Source: Streptomyces sp. LUP30 (GTDB lineage: Bacteria > Actinomycetota > Actinomycetes > Streptomycetales > Streptomycetaceae). Taken from it: a DNA stretch of 64,000 nt. The position numbers and the translations under genes were made by a program. Position 1 is the first letter of the stretch, and each line of letters starts with the position of its first letter. The notes under the pieces were generated by a model. The model made no database searches. It had not been told where the DNA came from and worked only from the letters and a program-made list of their open reading frames with translations. The stretch spans positions 1-64,000 of the forward strand of contig NZ_MJAJ01000048.1 in NCBI RefSeq assembly GCF_001746365.1, in the 5' to 3' direction. Positions 8,575 through 17,151 of the stretch are shown here, in pieces.

Positions 8575-8591
8575 CAGCACCGCAGCGAGCG

Positions 8592-8614
8592 GTGCCCCGC
8601 CCCGTGCGGGGCAC
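8592..8614 (+). terminator. Hairpin between the repeat array and the phosphoesterase gene
   Basis: GTGCCCCG and CGGGGCAC form a perfect 8-bp stem with a 7-base loop, 47 bases before the ATG at 8662. It could terminate transcription from the isochorismatase gene or structure the leader of the next one. No T-run follows. Confidence 0.4.
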
Positions 8615-8661
8615 GGGCCGGCCTTCCCATCGACTTCTCCGCGCAGCAAGGGGCACGACAC

Positions 8662-10086
8662 ATGGCCGAGTTGACCCGCCGCAGACTCCTGGGCTCGGCC
8701 GCGGGCGCGCTGGGCGCCGCGGCCGTCTCCCTCCTCCCGCCGAGCGTCCAGAAGGCCGTCGCGGCCGGACAGCCCAGTCGCGGGTCGCTCGCCGACGTCG
8801 AACACGTCGTCCTGCTGATGCAGGAGAACCGTTCGTTCGACCACTACTTCGGCACCCTGTCCGGGGTGCGCGGTTTCGCCGACCCCGAAGCGCTCACCCT
8901 CGACACCGGGCGTTCCGTATTCCACCAGCCCGACCCCGAGAACCCGAGGGGTCACCTCCTCCCCTTCCACCTGGACACCCGCACCTCCAGCGCCCAGGCC
9001 ATCCCGTCCACCAGTCACGCCTGGTCGGTGCAGCACGAGGCCTGGAACGGCGGCCGGATGGACCGCTGGCTGCCGGCGCACCGCACGGCCGACGGCGCGA
9101 ACGGCCCGTATGTCATGGGGTACTACACGCGCGAGGACATCCCGTTCCACTTCGCCCTGGCCGACACCTTCACCGTCTGCGACCACTACTTCTGCTCGGT
9201 CCTCGGCCCGACCTGGCCCAACCGCCTGATGTGGATGACCGGCAGCATCGACCCGGACGGAGACGAGGGCGGCCCCGTCATCCGCAACGCCGCGCCGACG
9301 CCGTTCAGTTGGACGACATACGCGGAACGGCTCCAGGCGGCCGGGGTGAGCTGGAAGGTGTACCAGCAGCAGGACGACTACGGCTGCAACCTGCTGGAGC
9401 AGTTCGCCGCGTTCCAGGACGCCCTGCCGGGCTCCGATCTGTACGAGCGCGGCGTACGCCCCCAGCCCGAGGGCGCCTTCGAGGACGACGCCCGCAACGA
9501 CCGGCTGCCGACGGTGTCCTGGATCATCCCGCCCGGGCACCAGTCGGAGCACCCCGACTTCCTGCCGGCGGCCGGCGCGGCGTTCGTCGCCTCCAAGATC
9601 GAGGCCATCGCGGCCGACCCGGCCGTCTGGGCCAAGACCGCGTTCATCCTGAACTACGACGAGAACGACGGACTGTTCGACCACGTGCCGCCGCCGACCC
9701 CGCCGGCCGGCGCCCCCGGAGAATTCGTCGCCGGGCTGCCGATCGGGGGCGGCTTCCGGGTCCCGGCGATCATCGTCTCGCCCTGGACCGTGGGCGGCTG
9801 GGTGGCCTCCGAGGCCTTCGACCACACCTCCGCCCTGCGGTTCCTCGAAAGACTGACCGGCGTCGAGGAGCCCAACATCAGCGCCTGGCGGCGTGGCGCC
9901 TTCGGCGACCTCACCTCGGCCTTCCGCTTCGAGTCGGCCCAGCCGCTCGCGCCGGCGCTGCCCGACGGCACGGCCGAGCAGCTGCTCAAGGCACAGGAGG
10001 AGGTCGCGACGCTGCCCGCGCCGGCGCTGCCCGGCGCCGAGCAGACGTTCCCCTCCCAGGAGCCGGGCCGACGGCCGCAGACCTGA
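8662..10086 (+). CDS. Tat-exported phospholipase C-like phosphoesterase
   Basis: A 474-residue protein with a twin-arginine signal (LTRRRLLGSAAGALGAAAVS), so it is exported folded. The mature part opens with VEHVVLLMQENRSFDHYFGTL, the hallmark of the phosphoesterase family that contains non-haemolytic phospholipase C and AcpA acid phosphatase. Further family motifs are GPTWPNRLMWMTG, SWIIPPGHQSEHP, FILNYDENDGLFDHV and FRVPAIIVSPW. Full-length phosphocholine-specific enzymes have extra C-terminal beta domains (about 700 residues). These are absent here, so substrate specificity is uncertain. It probably releases phosphate from phospholipids or phosphate esters outside the cell. AAGGGGC precedes the ATG. 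Confidence 0.88.
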   Translation: MAELTRRRLLGSAAGALGAAAVSLLPPSVQKAVAAGQPSRGSLADVEHVVLLMQENRSFDHYFGTLSGVRGFADPEALTLDTGRSVFHQPDPENPRGHLLPFHLDTRTSSAQAIPSTSHAWSVQHEAWNGGRMDRWLPAHRTADGANGPYVMGYYTREDIPFHFALADTFTVCDHYFCSVLGPTWPNRLMWMTGSIDPDGDEGGPVIRNAAPTPFSWTTYAERLQAAGVSWKVYQQQDDYGCNLLEQFAAFQDALPGSDLYERGVRPQPEGAFEDDARNDRLPTVSWIIPPGHQSEHPDFLPAAGAAFVASKIEAIAADPAVWAKTAFILNYDENDGLFDHVPPPTPPAGAPGEFVAGLPIGGGFRVPAIIVSPWTVGGWVASEAFDHTSALRFLERLTGVEEPNISAWRRGAFGDLTSAFRFESAQPLAPALPDGTAEQLLKAQEEVATLPAPALPGAEQTFPSQEPGRRPQT

Positions 10087-10108
10087 TCCGGGCGGGGCCG
10101 TCGAGCTC

Positions 10109-10150
10109 GGGCCGCGCCGCCGGGCCACCGATCTCCGGACGGCGCGGCCC
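10109..10150. terminator. Bidirectional hairpin between phosphoesterase and cupin genes
   Basis: GGGCCGCGCCG-CCGG pairs with CCGG-A-CGGCGCGGCCC: an 11-bp plus 4-bp stem interrupted by one unpaired base. It sits centrally in the 110-bp convergent gap. Confidence 0.65.
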
Positions 10151-10196
10151 GCCGAAAACCACCGGCTCGTTTCGGCCGCGGCGGTGGACGCACCGG

Positions 10197-10745
10197 TCAG
10201 CCGCGGGTGACCGCGTCCGGGGGTTCTGCGCGCGTAGACAACGCAGCGCCCTGCGGGAGGAAGAAGAGGGCGCAGATCCGCAGCGGGTCCGGCTCCCGGT
10301 TCTCCGCCATGTGCACGCCCTGCGGGCCGACCGGTTCGACGATGCATCCGCCGGCGGGCGTCACGCACTCGGAACCGTCCGACAGGGTCCGCGTCAGCAC
10401 GCCCGCCGTGACCACGGCCACCACCCGTCCCTCGTGGTAGTGCCAGGGCAGCGATCCGCCCGGCGGAATCTCGTAGTCCGTGACGACGACCCTGGTGTCC
10501 TGAGGCACGGCCAGTGAGAGGCGCTCGGTGAGGAGGCCGTCGGCGAGCAGCACCGGCCCCGGCTCCGCGCGGGGGCCGGCGCCCGCGCAGTGCCCGGGCT
10601 CGACGGTGGGCCTGGCGTCCGCGGGCGGCCGGCGGGTCACGCGGCGGTCGCTCGGGACGAGGGAGGCGAGGGCGCCGGGGCCGGTCGGGCCCACCGGGCG
10701 ACGTAACCTGGCCGGGGTCATGTTCCGCTGGTCAGTGCGTTCCAC
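10197..10745 (-). CDS. Cupin-domain protein
   Basis: A 182-residue protein with one C-terminal beta-barrel cupin domain. IPPGGSLPWHYHEGRVVAVVTAGVLT carries the metal-binding His-x-His and Glu, and VEPVGPQGVHMAENREPDPLRICALFF the second motif. The first 60 or so residues are low complexity. Two starts are possible. GTG 10745 lies 7 bases after a TACTGT hexamer (10753-10758) and could be leaderless; ATG 10721 has only AGCGGAA before it. Cupins of this type bind metals and may be oxygenases, isomerases or sensors, and nothing here decides which. Convergent with the phosphoesterase gene. Confidence 0.75.
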   Translation of the reverse strand: MERTDQRNMTPARLRRPVGPTGPGALASLVPSDRRVTRRPPADARPTVEPGHCAGAGPRAEPGPVLLADGLLTERLSLAVPQDTRVVVTDYEIPPGGSLPWHYHEGRVVAVVTAGVLTRTLSDGSECVTPAGGCIVEPVGPQGVHMAENREPDPLRICALFFLPQGAALSTRAEPPDAVTRG

Positions 10746-10752
10746 GGAAGTG

Positions 10753-10758
10753 ACAGTA
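10753..10758 (-). promoter_or_regulatory. Possible -10 element for the cupin gene
   Basis: TACTGT on the minus strand fits TAnnnT. It is 7 bases before the GTG at 10745, the distance expected for a leaderless transcript. No good -35 element is seen. Confidence 0.3.
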
Positions 10759-10937
10759 GCCCACCTGAGTTACCACCACGTGACCGGGAGTCAGGGGCTC
10801 ACCGGTCGTGCCCGCGCCGTTCCGGTCCGCAATGTGAGGGAGATGGCCCACGCGGGAGTAAGCCTCCCGGGGCGTCTTTGCGTCCTCCAGAGCGTGACTC
10901 GCACGAAACATCGCGCGACGAGTGTGTGGGGGAGACC

Positions 10938-11810
10938 TTGAGCATCCTGCGTCCCGAAGTGGAACGGCCTCGCGACCGCGCCGGAGAAGACCCTGCCGGG
11001 AAGGACCGTGCCCTGCAAGGCCGTGCCCGCGAGGACCGCGCCGGAGACGGCCGCGCCGTGGAGCAGCGCCTCGCCGGCGGCCGGGGCGCGCCGCACGGCG
11101 GTGCGCTCTCCCGCGCCGCCCGGTTCGTCGGCCGGACCCTGCGCGGCGAGTGGTACGGCATCGTGGTCGACCCGCTGCGGCAGCTGCGCCGCCGCGGCCC
11201 GGGGGCGCTGGTGCTGGCCGTCGTGGCGTGCCTCGGCGTGATCTTCTTCCATGCCCTGGCCCAGCACCCCGCGGGCGAGACGGCCGTGCGAGCCGTCGGC
11301 GGGGTCCAGGGCGACCTGCCTCTGTGGCTGACGCTGCTGCGCACCCCGGTCTCCCTCTACGTCCCCGCGCTCGATCTGCCGGTCTGGGCCGGCATCACCC
11401 AGCTCTTCCTCGCCTTCGCCCTGGCCGAGCTCGCCCTGGGCCGCCGCCGGACCCTGCTCGTCGCCTACGCGTCGACCCTGGCGGGCACCCTCTCGGTACG
11501 GGTGATGCTGGCGATGGGGCCCGGCTGGTGGGGCTTCGGCCTGCCGCCCGAGGCCGGCCAGGTGCTCGACACCGGCCCCTCCGCGGCCGTCGTCGGACTG
11601 TTCACCTACCTCTCGGTCGTCCGCCGCGCGCCCATCGTGTTCACGCTCACCGGCGGCTCGATGGTGCTCGAGTCGATAGCCGCACCGAACCTCGCCGGAC
11701 GCGAGCATCTGATCGCGGTGGCCGCGGCCGCCGTCATGGGCCTGCTGCACGAGCGCGCCGGTCGGAGGAGGCGGGTGCTGTCCCTGTCCTTCGACCCGCC
11801 GACGGGATGA
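10938..11810 (+). CDS. Rhomboid-like integral membrane protein
   Basis: About 290 residues. The N-terminal 90 are hydrophilic and rich in Arg/Gly/Ala, with repeated RDRAG-like motifs. Six or so hydrophobic helices follow. DTGPSAAVVGLFTYLSV holds a GPS motif and REHLIAVAAAAVMGL a downstream His, the arrangement of the Ser-His dyad of rhomboid-type proteases. Similar Streptomyces proteins are called rhomboid-like, but proteolytic activity is unproven. TTG 10938 follows GGGGGAG with very short spacing, and GTG 10926 is an alternative start. Divergent from the cupin gene. Confidence 0.6.
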   Translation: MSILRPEVERPRDRAGEDPAGKDRALQGRAREDRAGDGRAVEQRLAGGRGAPHGGALSRAARFVGRTLRGEWYGIVVDPLRQLRRRGPGALVLAVVACLGVIFFHALAQHPAGETAVRAVGGVQGDLPLWLTLLRTPVSLYVPALDLPVWAGITQLFLAFALAELALGRRRTLLVAYASTLAGTLSVRVMLAMGPGWWGFGLPPEAGQVLDTGPSAAVVGLFTYLSVVRRAPIVFTLTGGSMVLESIAAPNLAGREHLIAVAAAAVMGLLHERAGRRRRVLSLSFDPPTG

Positions 11811-11879
11811 CCCGGTGTCAGCTTCGAAGGGGCGGGTCACCAGGCTTGCCTGAGATGTTGCTATGAATTCGTGGTGCGG

Positions 11880-11910
11880 TTGAACACTTCGGTGTCCGGT
11901 CGCGTATAGG
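11880..11910 (+). promoter_or_regulatory. Possible promoter for the DUF1996 gene
   Basis: TTGAAC (11880-11885) and TATAGG (11905-11910) are separated by 19 bases and lie about 50 bases upstream of the TTG start. The spacing is one base longer than ideal, so this is only suggestive. Confidence 0.25.
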
Positions 11911-11959
11911 GCCGGGGGATTTCCTGTCCATGGCCGCCCACGACGCGTAGGAGCACTCC

Positions 11960-14149
11960 TTGGTTCAGAACAGGCGCAGACGCCCGACGGGCGGACGACG
12001 CGCGACCTTCCTGGCTGCGGCGCTGATGCTGGGCGGCGGCGGCCTGATGGCGGCGAACGTGTATGCCTCGGCCACCGAGGACGGCTCCGACGGCAACTCG
12101 ACCCGACGGGCCGGAAACAGCGCCGTCACCGTCGACTGTCCGGACGTCGGGAGCAAGCTGACCAGCGTGCCGGACGGGGCGTCCGCCGAGGTCGACCGCG
12201 AACTGGCCCGACTCGACGAGCAGATCGCCGCGGCCTACCGTCAACTGCAGGAGTCGGCCCAGGCCGTGCGCCAGGACGCCGGTTTCGCGGACAACGCGGT
12301 CATGAACCCGCTGAAGGAGAAGCGCGGCGCGACGATCGAGCGCATCGCGGTCGCCATCGACCGGGTCGGCGACCGTCCGGAGGGCCTCGAGGCCCTCGCC
12401 GCCTGTTCCCTGCGCGCCAACGACGACCAGGCCGACGGCGGCGCCGACGGCAACGGTGACGAGAACCAGAACGGCGATCAGAGCCAGAACGGCGACGACG
12501 GTCGGAACGGCGGCGGTCAGCAGGGCGGCGACGGTCAGCAGGGCGACGGACAGCAGGGCAACGGCGGACAGGCCGGCAACGGGCCGGTCGCCGCGGACTA
12601 CGCGGACATCAAGTCCGTCCAGCCCTCGCAGCAGACGTCGGACCCCGCGTCCGGTCCCTCCCGCGGAACCTTCACCAGCAGCTGCGGAGTCAACGCCAAC
12701 GGGCTGTTCAACTCGGACAACGTGATCGTCGCACCGGGCGTCTCCAACGGCGCCCATCACTTCCACGACTACATCGGCAACCAGTCCAACAACGCCTTCG
12801 CCTCCGACGGCGATCTGGCGAAGGCCGAGACGAGCTGCGTGGACCAGGGCGACAGGTCGACCTACTACTGGCCCGTGCTGCGGCTGCAGAACGGCGCTCA
12901 GGAACGGGACGCGGGGAGCCCCGGCGGCGGAGTCGAGGGCAACGCCGGCAAGATCGTCACGGCCAAGGACGTCACGCTGACCTTCGTCGGCAACCCGCGC
13001 TCCCAGGTCACCGCCATGCCCCGGCTGCTGCGCATCATCACCGGCGACGCCAAGGCCTTCGTCAACGGCACGGCCAACGCCAACGCGTCGTGGAGCTGCA
13101 CCGGGTTCGAGGACCGTCAGCTCAAGGACAAGTACCCGCTCTGCCCGGCCGGCAGCGACGTGGTGCGCACCTTCCGCTTCCAGAGCTGCTGGGACGGCGC
13201 CAACATCGACAGCGCCAACCACCGCACCCACGTGGCCTTCGCCGGCGCCGACGGCAGCTGCCCGAACGGCTTCAAGGCAGTGCCGCAGCTGGTCCAGCGG
13301 ATCGTGTACGACGTCGACGCGCCGAGCCTCCAGGACGGCGGCAAGACGACTCCGCTGTTCGCGGTGGACTCCTTCCCCGAGCAGTTGCACAAGCCGGTGA
13401 CGGACCACGGCGACTTCATCAACGTCTTCGACGACAACCTGATGCGGGAGATGGTCGACTGCATCAACGGTGGCCGTACCTGCGGCGCGGGCACGAAGCC
13501 GGGCGACGGCGGCGGCAACGGCAACGGCGGTGACAGCGGTTCCGGAAACACCGGAAACACCGGAAACACCGGAAACGGCAACAGCGACGGAAACGGTTCC
13601 GGGAACACCGGTAACGCCAACGGCGGTGACAGCGGTTCCGGAAACACCGGCGACAACGGCACCGCGGGCAACGGTTCCGGCAACGGCGGCAACAACGGTT
13701 CCGGCAACGGCGGCGGTACCGGCGGCGGTAACGAGGACAACGGTTCGCAAGGGGGCGCGCAGCAGTCCCAGGCTCCCGAGTCCCCCCGGGCGTCCGCGAG
13801 CGCGGCCACCGAGCCGCGCGTCTACTCGAAGCCCTCGCCCAAGGCGGCCGCCCCGGCGCCCGTGTCGGCGCCCGCCGCCGCTTCGGGCGGTGAGATCGGC
13901 GCCCCCGCGACCGCCCCCGCGAGCGCTCCGGCGTCCGCCGCCGCCCCCGCCCCCGCGCCCACTCCCTCTTCCAGTGGGTCGGAGCCCCCGGCCGACACCG
14001 GCTCCGGCGCGATCGTCGGCGGGACCGAGCCCCAGGCGGTCCAGGGCGGCCTCGCCGAGACCGGCGCCAACCTGTGGCCCGGGGCGCTGGGAGCCCTGCT
14101 GGTGATCGGCGGCTTCGTCGTCCTGCGCCGCAGCACCCGGCGCACCTGA
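11960..14149 (+). CDS. Secreted DUF1996 protein with LAETG wall-sorting signal
   Basis: A 729-residue exported protein. Residues 1-38 form a signal peptide. A helical stretch (AEVDRELARLDEQIAAAYRQLQ) is followed by a Gln/Asn/Gly/Asp-rich linker. A DUF1996 domain (about 205-490) includes the family motif GAHHFHDYIGN and paired cysteines. Next comes a Gly/Asn/Ser-rich repeat linker with GNTGNTGNTGN, encoded by tandem 9-base ACCGGAAAC units, and a Pro/Ala-rich spacer. The C-terminus is LAETG, a hydrophobic helix and RRSTRRT. LAXTG is the motif cut by actinobacterial class E sortases, so the protein is probably bound to peptidoglycan. DUF1996 has no established activity. The TTG start has GGAG 7 bases upstream (11949-11952). 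A 12-bp terminator follows. Confidence 0.87.
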   Translation: MVQNRRRRPTGGRRATFLAAALMLGGGGLMAANVYASATEDGSDGNSTRRAGNSAVTVDCPDVGSKLTSVPDGASAEVDRELARLDEQIAAAYRQLQESAQAVRQDAGFADNAVMNPLKEKRGATIERIAVAIDRVGDRPEGLEALAACSLRANDDQADGGADGNGDENQNGDQSQNGDDGRNGGGQQGGDGQQGDGQQGNGGQAGNGPVAADYADIKSVQPSQQTSDPASGPSRGTFTSSCGVNANGLFNSDNVIVAPGVSNGAHHFHDYIGNQSNNAFASDGDLAKAETSCVDQGDRSTYYWPVLRLQNGAQERDAGSPGGGVEGNAGKIVTAKDVTLTFVGNPRSQVTAMPRLLRIITGDAKAFVNGTANANASWSCTGFEDRQLKDKYPLCPAGSDVVRTFRFQSCWDGANIDSANHRTHVAFAGADGSCPNGFKAVPQLVQRIVYDVDAPSLQDGGKTTPLFAVDSFPEQLHKPVTDHGDFINVFDDNLMREMVDCINGGRTCGAGTKPGDGGGNGNGGDSGSGNTGNTGNTGNGNSDGNGSGNTGNANGGDSGSGNTGDNGTAGNGSGNGGNNGSGNGGGTGGGNEDNGSQGGAQQSQAPESPRASASAATEPRVYSKPSPKAAAPAPVSAPAAASGGEIGAPATAPASAPASAAAPAPAPTPSSSGSEPPADTGSGAIVGGTEPQAVQGGLAETGANLWPGALGALLVIGGFVVLRRSTRRT

Positions 14150-14168
14150 GCTCCGAGCGCACGACCAC

Positions 14169-14200
14169 GGGGCCCGTCGGACTGCCGACGGGCCCCTCTT
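14169..14200 (+). terminator. Strong terminator after the DUF1996 gene
   Basis: GGGGCCCGTCGG and CCGACGGGCCCC form a perfect 12-bp stem with an ACTG loop, followed by TCTT. It starts 20 bases after the stop codon. Confidence 0.85.
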
Positions 14201-14350
14201 CGTGTGCTCCCTTCGGGGAACCCGACTCCGCACCGGCGTCCTCGACGGCGGGAGCACGGTCACGTCAGGTCGCCGTGCCATGGACAATTGATCGAGATCG
14301 TTGGCGCTGTCGACGCACAACAGGGAGCCACGGAGCATGGCGGGCGCACG

Positions 14351-15742
14351 GTGAACGAGACACGTAGGACGAAATGGGCGCTGCCGCACGTCGGCCCGGC
14401 GCACCTGGACGCCGTCGCCCGCGCGCGAGGCTGGGCCCGGCTCGCGGTGCTGCTGGTCGCCGGATGTGCGGCGGTGGTGCTGGCGGGCGCGGGGGCGGGC
14501 GGCTGGCTGATCCTGCTGTCCGGGTTCGCACTGCTCGCCGTGGCCGGGGCCGGCGTGTGGTGGATGCTGGCGCACCGGGGCGGCGCCCGGCTGTTCGGTG
14601 CTCTGCTGGCCGCGACCGCGCCCGTGGGCGTCATGGTGATGTACGCGCTGTCCGGTCTGTGGCCGGTGGCGGTGGGCGCGCTGGCTCTGTGGGCGGGCGC
14701 GCTGGCCTCGGCCCGTGCCTCGCTGCGCAGCGTGCGCCGCCCCAAGGGCACGCACGGCCGTCGGACCCCGCCGCCGCGCCGGCCGGTGCTGATCATGAAC
14801 GTCCGCTCGGGCGGCGGCAAGGTGGTCAAGCACCGTCTCGTCGAACGCGCCGAGGCGCTCGGCGCCCGGGTGGTCGTGCTCGGGGCCGACGACACCTACA
14901 CCGACCCGGCGGAGGAGGCCCGCCGGGCCGTCGCCGGGGGCGCGGACCTGCTCGGCGTGGCGGGCGGCGACGGCACCCAGGCGCTGGTCGCGGCCGTGGC
15001 CGCCGAACACGACGTGCCCTTCCTGGTGGTCGCCGCCGGAACCCGCAACCACTTCGCGATGGACCTCGGCCTCGACCGCACCGATCCGGTGCGCAGCCTG
15101 GACGCCCTCACCAACGGCGTCGAGCTGCGCGTGGACCTCGGTGACGTCGGCGGACGCGCCTTCGTCAACACCGTCTCCTTCGGGGCGTACGCGGAGATAG
15201 TGCAGAGCCCCGACTACCGCGACGCCAAAGCCGCGACCGCCCTGGATCACCTTCCGGACCTGCTCCAGGGAGACGCCGCCCCGGTCCTGCACGTGCGTGC
15301 GGACGACACCGAGCTGCACGCCCCGCAGGCTCTTCTGGTCAGCAACAACGCCTACGCCCGCGCCGATCCGCTGGGCGGCGGCCGTCGCCCCCGGCTGGAC
15401 GCCGGCCTGCTCGGAGTGATCGGCGTCCGCGTGGAGGGCGCGGCCCAGGCCGCCGAGATCGCGCTGTTCGGCGAGCGCGCGGGCGGCATCACCTCGGTGA
15501 CCTCCCGGCGCGTCGTCGTCGAGGCCGACCGGGAGCGCATCGCGGTGGCCGTCGACGGCGAGGCTCTCGAACTGGCCACCCCCGTCGTCTGCACGGTACG
15601 GCCCGCCGCGCTGCGTGTCCGGGTGCCCCGGCACCGTCCCGGCGCCGCCTACGCTCCCCCCACGGTCGACTGGCGGCGGGTCCTCCGCCTCGCGCTCGGC
15701 CGTCCCGACCCCCGCACCGTCAAGGAGGCCTACGATGTCTGA
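14351..15742 (+). CDS. Membrane-anchored diacylglycerol kinase-family lipid kinase
   Basis: About 463 residues from the GTG at 14351. Three or four hydrophobic helices occupy the first 110 residues. A DAGK catalytic domain follows with RPVLIMNVRSGGGKV, the glycine-rich nucleotide loop GVAGGDGTQA and VVAAGTRNHFAMDLGLDR. These mark the diacylglycerol kinase/YegS/sphingosine kinase superfamily, which phosphorylates membrane lipids with ATP. The start is uncertain: the frame is open from 14204. A five-codon ORF (ATG 14337 to TGA 14354) overlaps the GTG and could couple its translation. The 3' end overlaps the PAP2 gene by 8 bases, so the two form an operon of opposite lipid kinase and phosphatase activities. 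Confidence 0.85.
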   Translation: MNETRRTKWALPHVGPAHLDAVARARGWARLAVLLVAGCAAVVLAGAGAGGWLILLSGFALLAVAGAGVWWMLAHRGGARLFGALLAATAPVGVMVMYALSGLWPVAVGALALWAGALASARASLRSVRRPKGTHGRRTPPPRRPVLIMNVRSGGGKVVKHRLVERAEALGARVVVLGADDTYTDPAEEARRAVAGGADLLGVAGGDGTQALVAAVAAEHDVPFLVVAAGTRNHFAMDLGLDRTDPVRSLDALTNGVELRVDLGDVGGRAFVNTVSFGAYAEIVQSPDYRDAKAATALDHLPDLLQGDAAPVLHVRADDTELHAPQALLVSNNAYARADPLGGGRRPRLDAGLLGVIGVRVEGAAQAAEIALFGERAGGITSVTSRRVVVEADRERIAVAVDGEALELATPVVCTVRPAALRVRVPRHRPGAAYAPPTVDWRRVLRLALGRPDPRTVKEAYDV

Positions 15743-16310
15743 CCGCCGCCCGAAGCTTTCCGCCCGGAGTCTGGTCAGTGACCTCGTCACGCTGGACCAG
15801 GCCCTGTACGAGGCGGTCACCGTGACCAGGACGCCCACCCTGGACACCGCTCTGCGCCGGCTGTCGGCCGCAGCCGACCACTCCAAGCTGTCCTTCACGG
15901 TGGCCGCGGCACTGTCCCTGTGCGGGGGACGCCCGCGCCGGGCCGCGGTGCTCGGCGTCGCCGCCATCGGCGTGGCCTCGGCGTCCGCCAACCTGCTCGG
16001 CAAGAAGCTGGTGCGCCGTCCGCGTCCGCACCGTGCCGAGGACTCGCCGTTCCCGGGACGGCACGTGCCGATGCCGCACTCGGCGTCGTTCCCGTCCGGC
16101 CACACCGCCTCGGCCGTGGCGTTCGCGGCCGCCGTGGGCCCCACCCTGCCGGTGACCGCCGTCCCGCTGGGGCTGCTGGCCTGCGCGGTGGGCTACTCGC
16201 GGGTCCACACCGGCGTGCACTACCCCGGTGACGTGGTGGCCGGCGCCCTGCTGGGCACGGGCTCGGCGGCGCTGGTCGTGGCGCTCGCCGCGCACGCGGC
16301 GAGGAACTGA
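15735..16310 (+). CDS. PAP2-family lipid phosphatase
   Basis: A 191-residue membrane protein carrying the three PAP2 signatures in order: K(x6)RP near residue 90 (KKLVRRPRP), PSGH at 120-123 and SR(x5)H(x3)D at 155-166 (SRVHTGVHYPGD). Family members remove phosphate from phosphatidic acid, undecaprenyl diphosphate or related lipids at the membrane. Its start lies inside the 3' end of the kinase gene with AAGGAGG 7 bases upstream, so translation is coupled. The pairing suggests cycling of a lipid phosphate, but the substrate is not known. Confidence 0.88.
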   Translation: MSDRRPKLSARSLVSDLVTLDQALYEAVTVTRTPTLDTALRRLSAAADHSKLSFTVAAALSLCGGRPRRAAVLGVAAIGVASASANLLGKKLVRRPRPHRAEDSPFPGRHVPMPHSASFPSGHTASAVAFAAAVGPTLPVTAVPLGLLACAVGYSRVHTGVHYPGDVVAGALLGTGSAALVVALAAHAARN

Positions 16311-16344
16311 GCGGGGCCGCCGTCCGGGCCCGCCGCCCGCTCGC

Positions 16345-17046
16345 CTACCCGTCCGCCGCCTCGGGGCGGCCGCAGTGCAGGAACAGGTGTGGCTCGGGCA
16401 CCGCCTCGGGGTGGTCGGGGGTGAACAGCACGTGCTCCTCGGCCAGCACGGTCAGACCCGCCCGGGTGACCAGGTCGACGAGCGCCTCGCCGGCGAAACT
16501 GGTCACCCGCACGGGCTGCCCCATGAAGACGGCGTCGACGCCCTCGACGTCGAGCGGCACGGTCGCCAGCACCAGACTGCCCCCGGGCCGCAGTGCCCGC
16601 GCCAGTCTGCCGATCAGGTCGGCCTGCTGCGCGCGGTCCAGCTGCAACAGCGAGAAGTAGACGCAGACGGCGTCCCACGAGCTCTCGGCCAGCGGGAGTT
16701 CACGTGCGTCCACGCAGCGGAACTCCGCCTCGGGCACCTGCCGGGCGGCCAGCTCCACCATGACGGGGGAGACGTCGACGCCCAGCACCTCGTGCCCCGC
16801 CCCGGCCAGGGTCTCGGCGGTCGGCCGCCCGGTCCCGCTTCCGACGTCCAGCACGCGGCTGCGGGGCGTGAGCCGCCCGAGCAGCCACTCCAGCGACCTG
16901 CGGTGCGCCTCCGAGTGCGCGAATGCCGTCTCGTACGCGGGCCCCAGCGCGTCGAAGACCCGCGCCGCGCGCCGTCCGTCGTCGTCCGTCAAGCCGGTCA
17001 AGTCGGTCAAGTCGGTCCCCCTGTCGTGACGTGCGGTTTCGCTCAC
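16345..17046 (-). CDS. Class I SAM-dependent methyltransferase
   Basis: A 233-residue protein with a Rossmann-type methyltransferase fold: VLDVGSGTGRPTAETL (motif I), GVDVSPVMVELA (motif II acidic residue), WDAVCVYFSLLQL and ALRPGGSLVLATV. The GTG at 17046 is chosen because upstream residues are not family-like. Its ribosome-binding site is weak. The N-terminus contains DLTDLTGLTD, encoded by a short tandem repeat (GTCAAGTCG). The substrate is unknown. Divergent from the 57-residue gene, with a 16-bp palindrome in the shared 105-bp promoter region. Confidence 0.82.
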   Translation of the reverse strand: MSETARHDRGTDLTDLTGLTDDDGRRAARVFDALGPAYETAFAHSEAHRRSLEWLLGRLTPRSRVLDVGSGTGRPTAETLAGAGHEVLGVDVSPVMVELAARQVPEAEFRCVDARELPLAESSWDAVCVYFSLLQLDRAQQADLIGRLARALRPGGSLVLATVPLDVEGVDAVFMGQPVRVTSFAGEALVDLVTRAGLTVLAEEHVLFTPDHPEAVPEPHLFLHCGRPEAADG

Positions 17047-17095
17047 GCGTTTTTCACTACCGTAAGTAACATGATCCAATCCTCTGGACGTGGAA

Positions 17096-17111
17096 GCTAC
17101 TCGCGAGTAGC
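17096..17111. promoter_or_regulatory. Perfect 16-bp palindrome, candidate operator
   Basis: GCTACTCGCGAGTAGC is its own reverse complement. It is 50 bases upstream of the methyltransferase start and 41 bases upstream of the small protein start, so it could control both. The size and symmetry resemble TetR- or GntR-type operators. No such regulator is encoded nearby. Confidence 0.5.
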
Positions 17112-17151
17112 CACGCCCCAAGGCAACCGTCGTTCCGTTCGGAGGACCCCC

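Noticed and set aside
10720..10760. Damage-type promoter at GGTCAGTG
   Set aside because: Lacks the TTGTC start and no TAnnnT follows at 8 bases.
11861..16144. A 4.3-kb minus-strand open frame opposite DUF1996, DAGK and PAP2 genes
   Set aside because: Antisense shadow with low-complexity translation; the plus-strand genes carry all family motifs.
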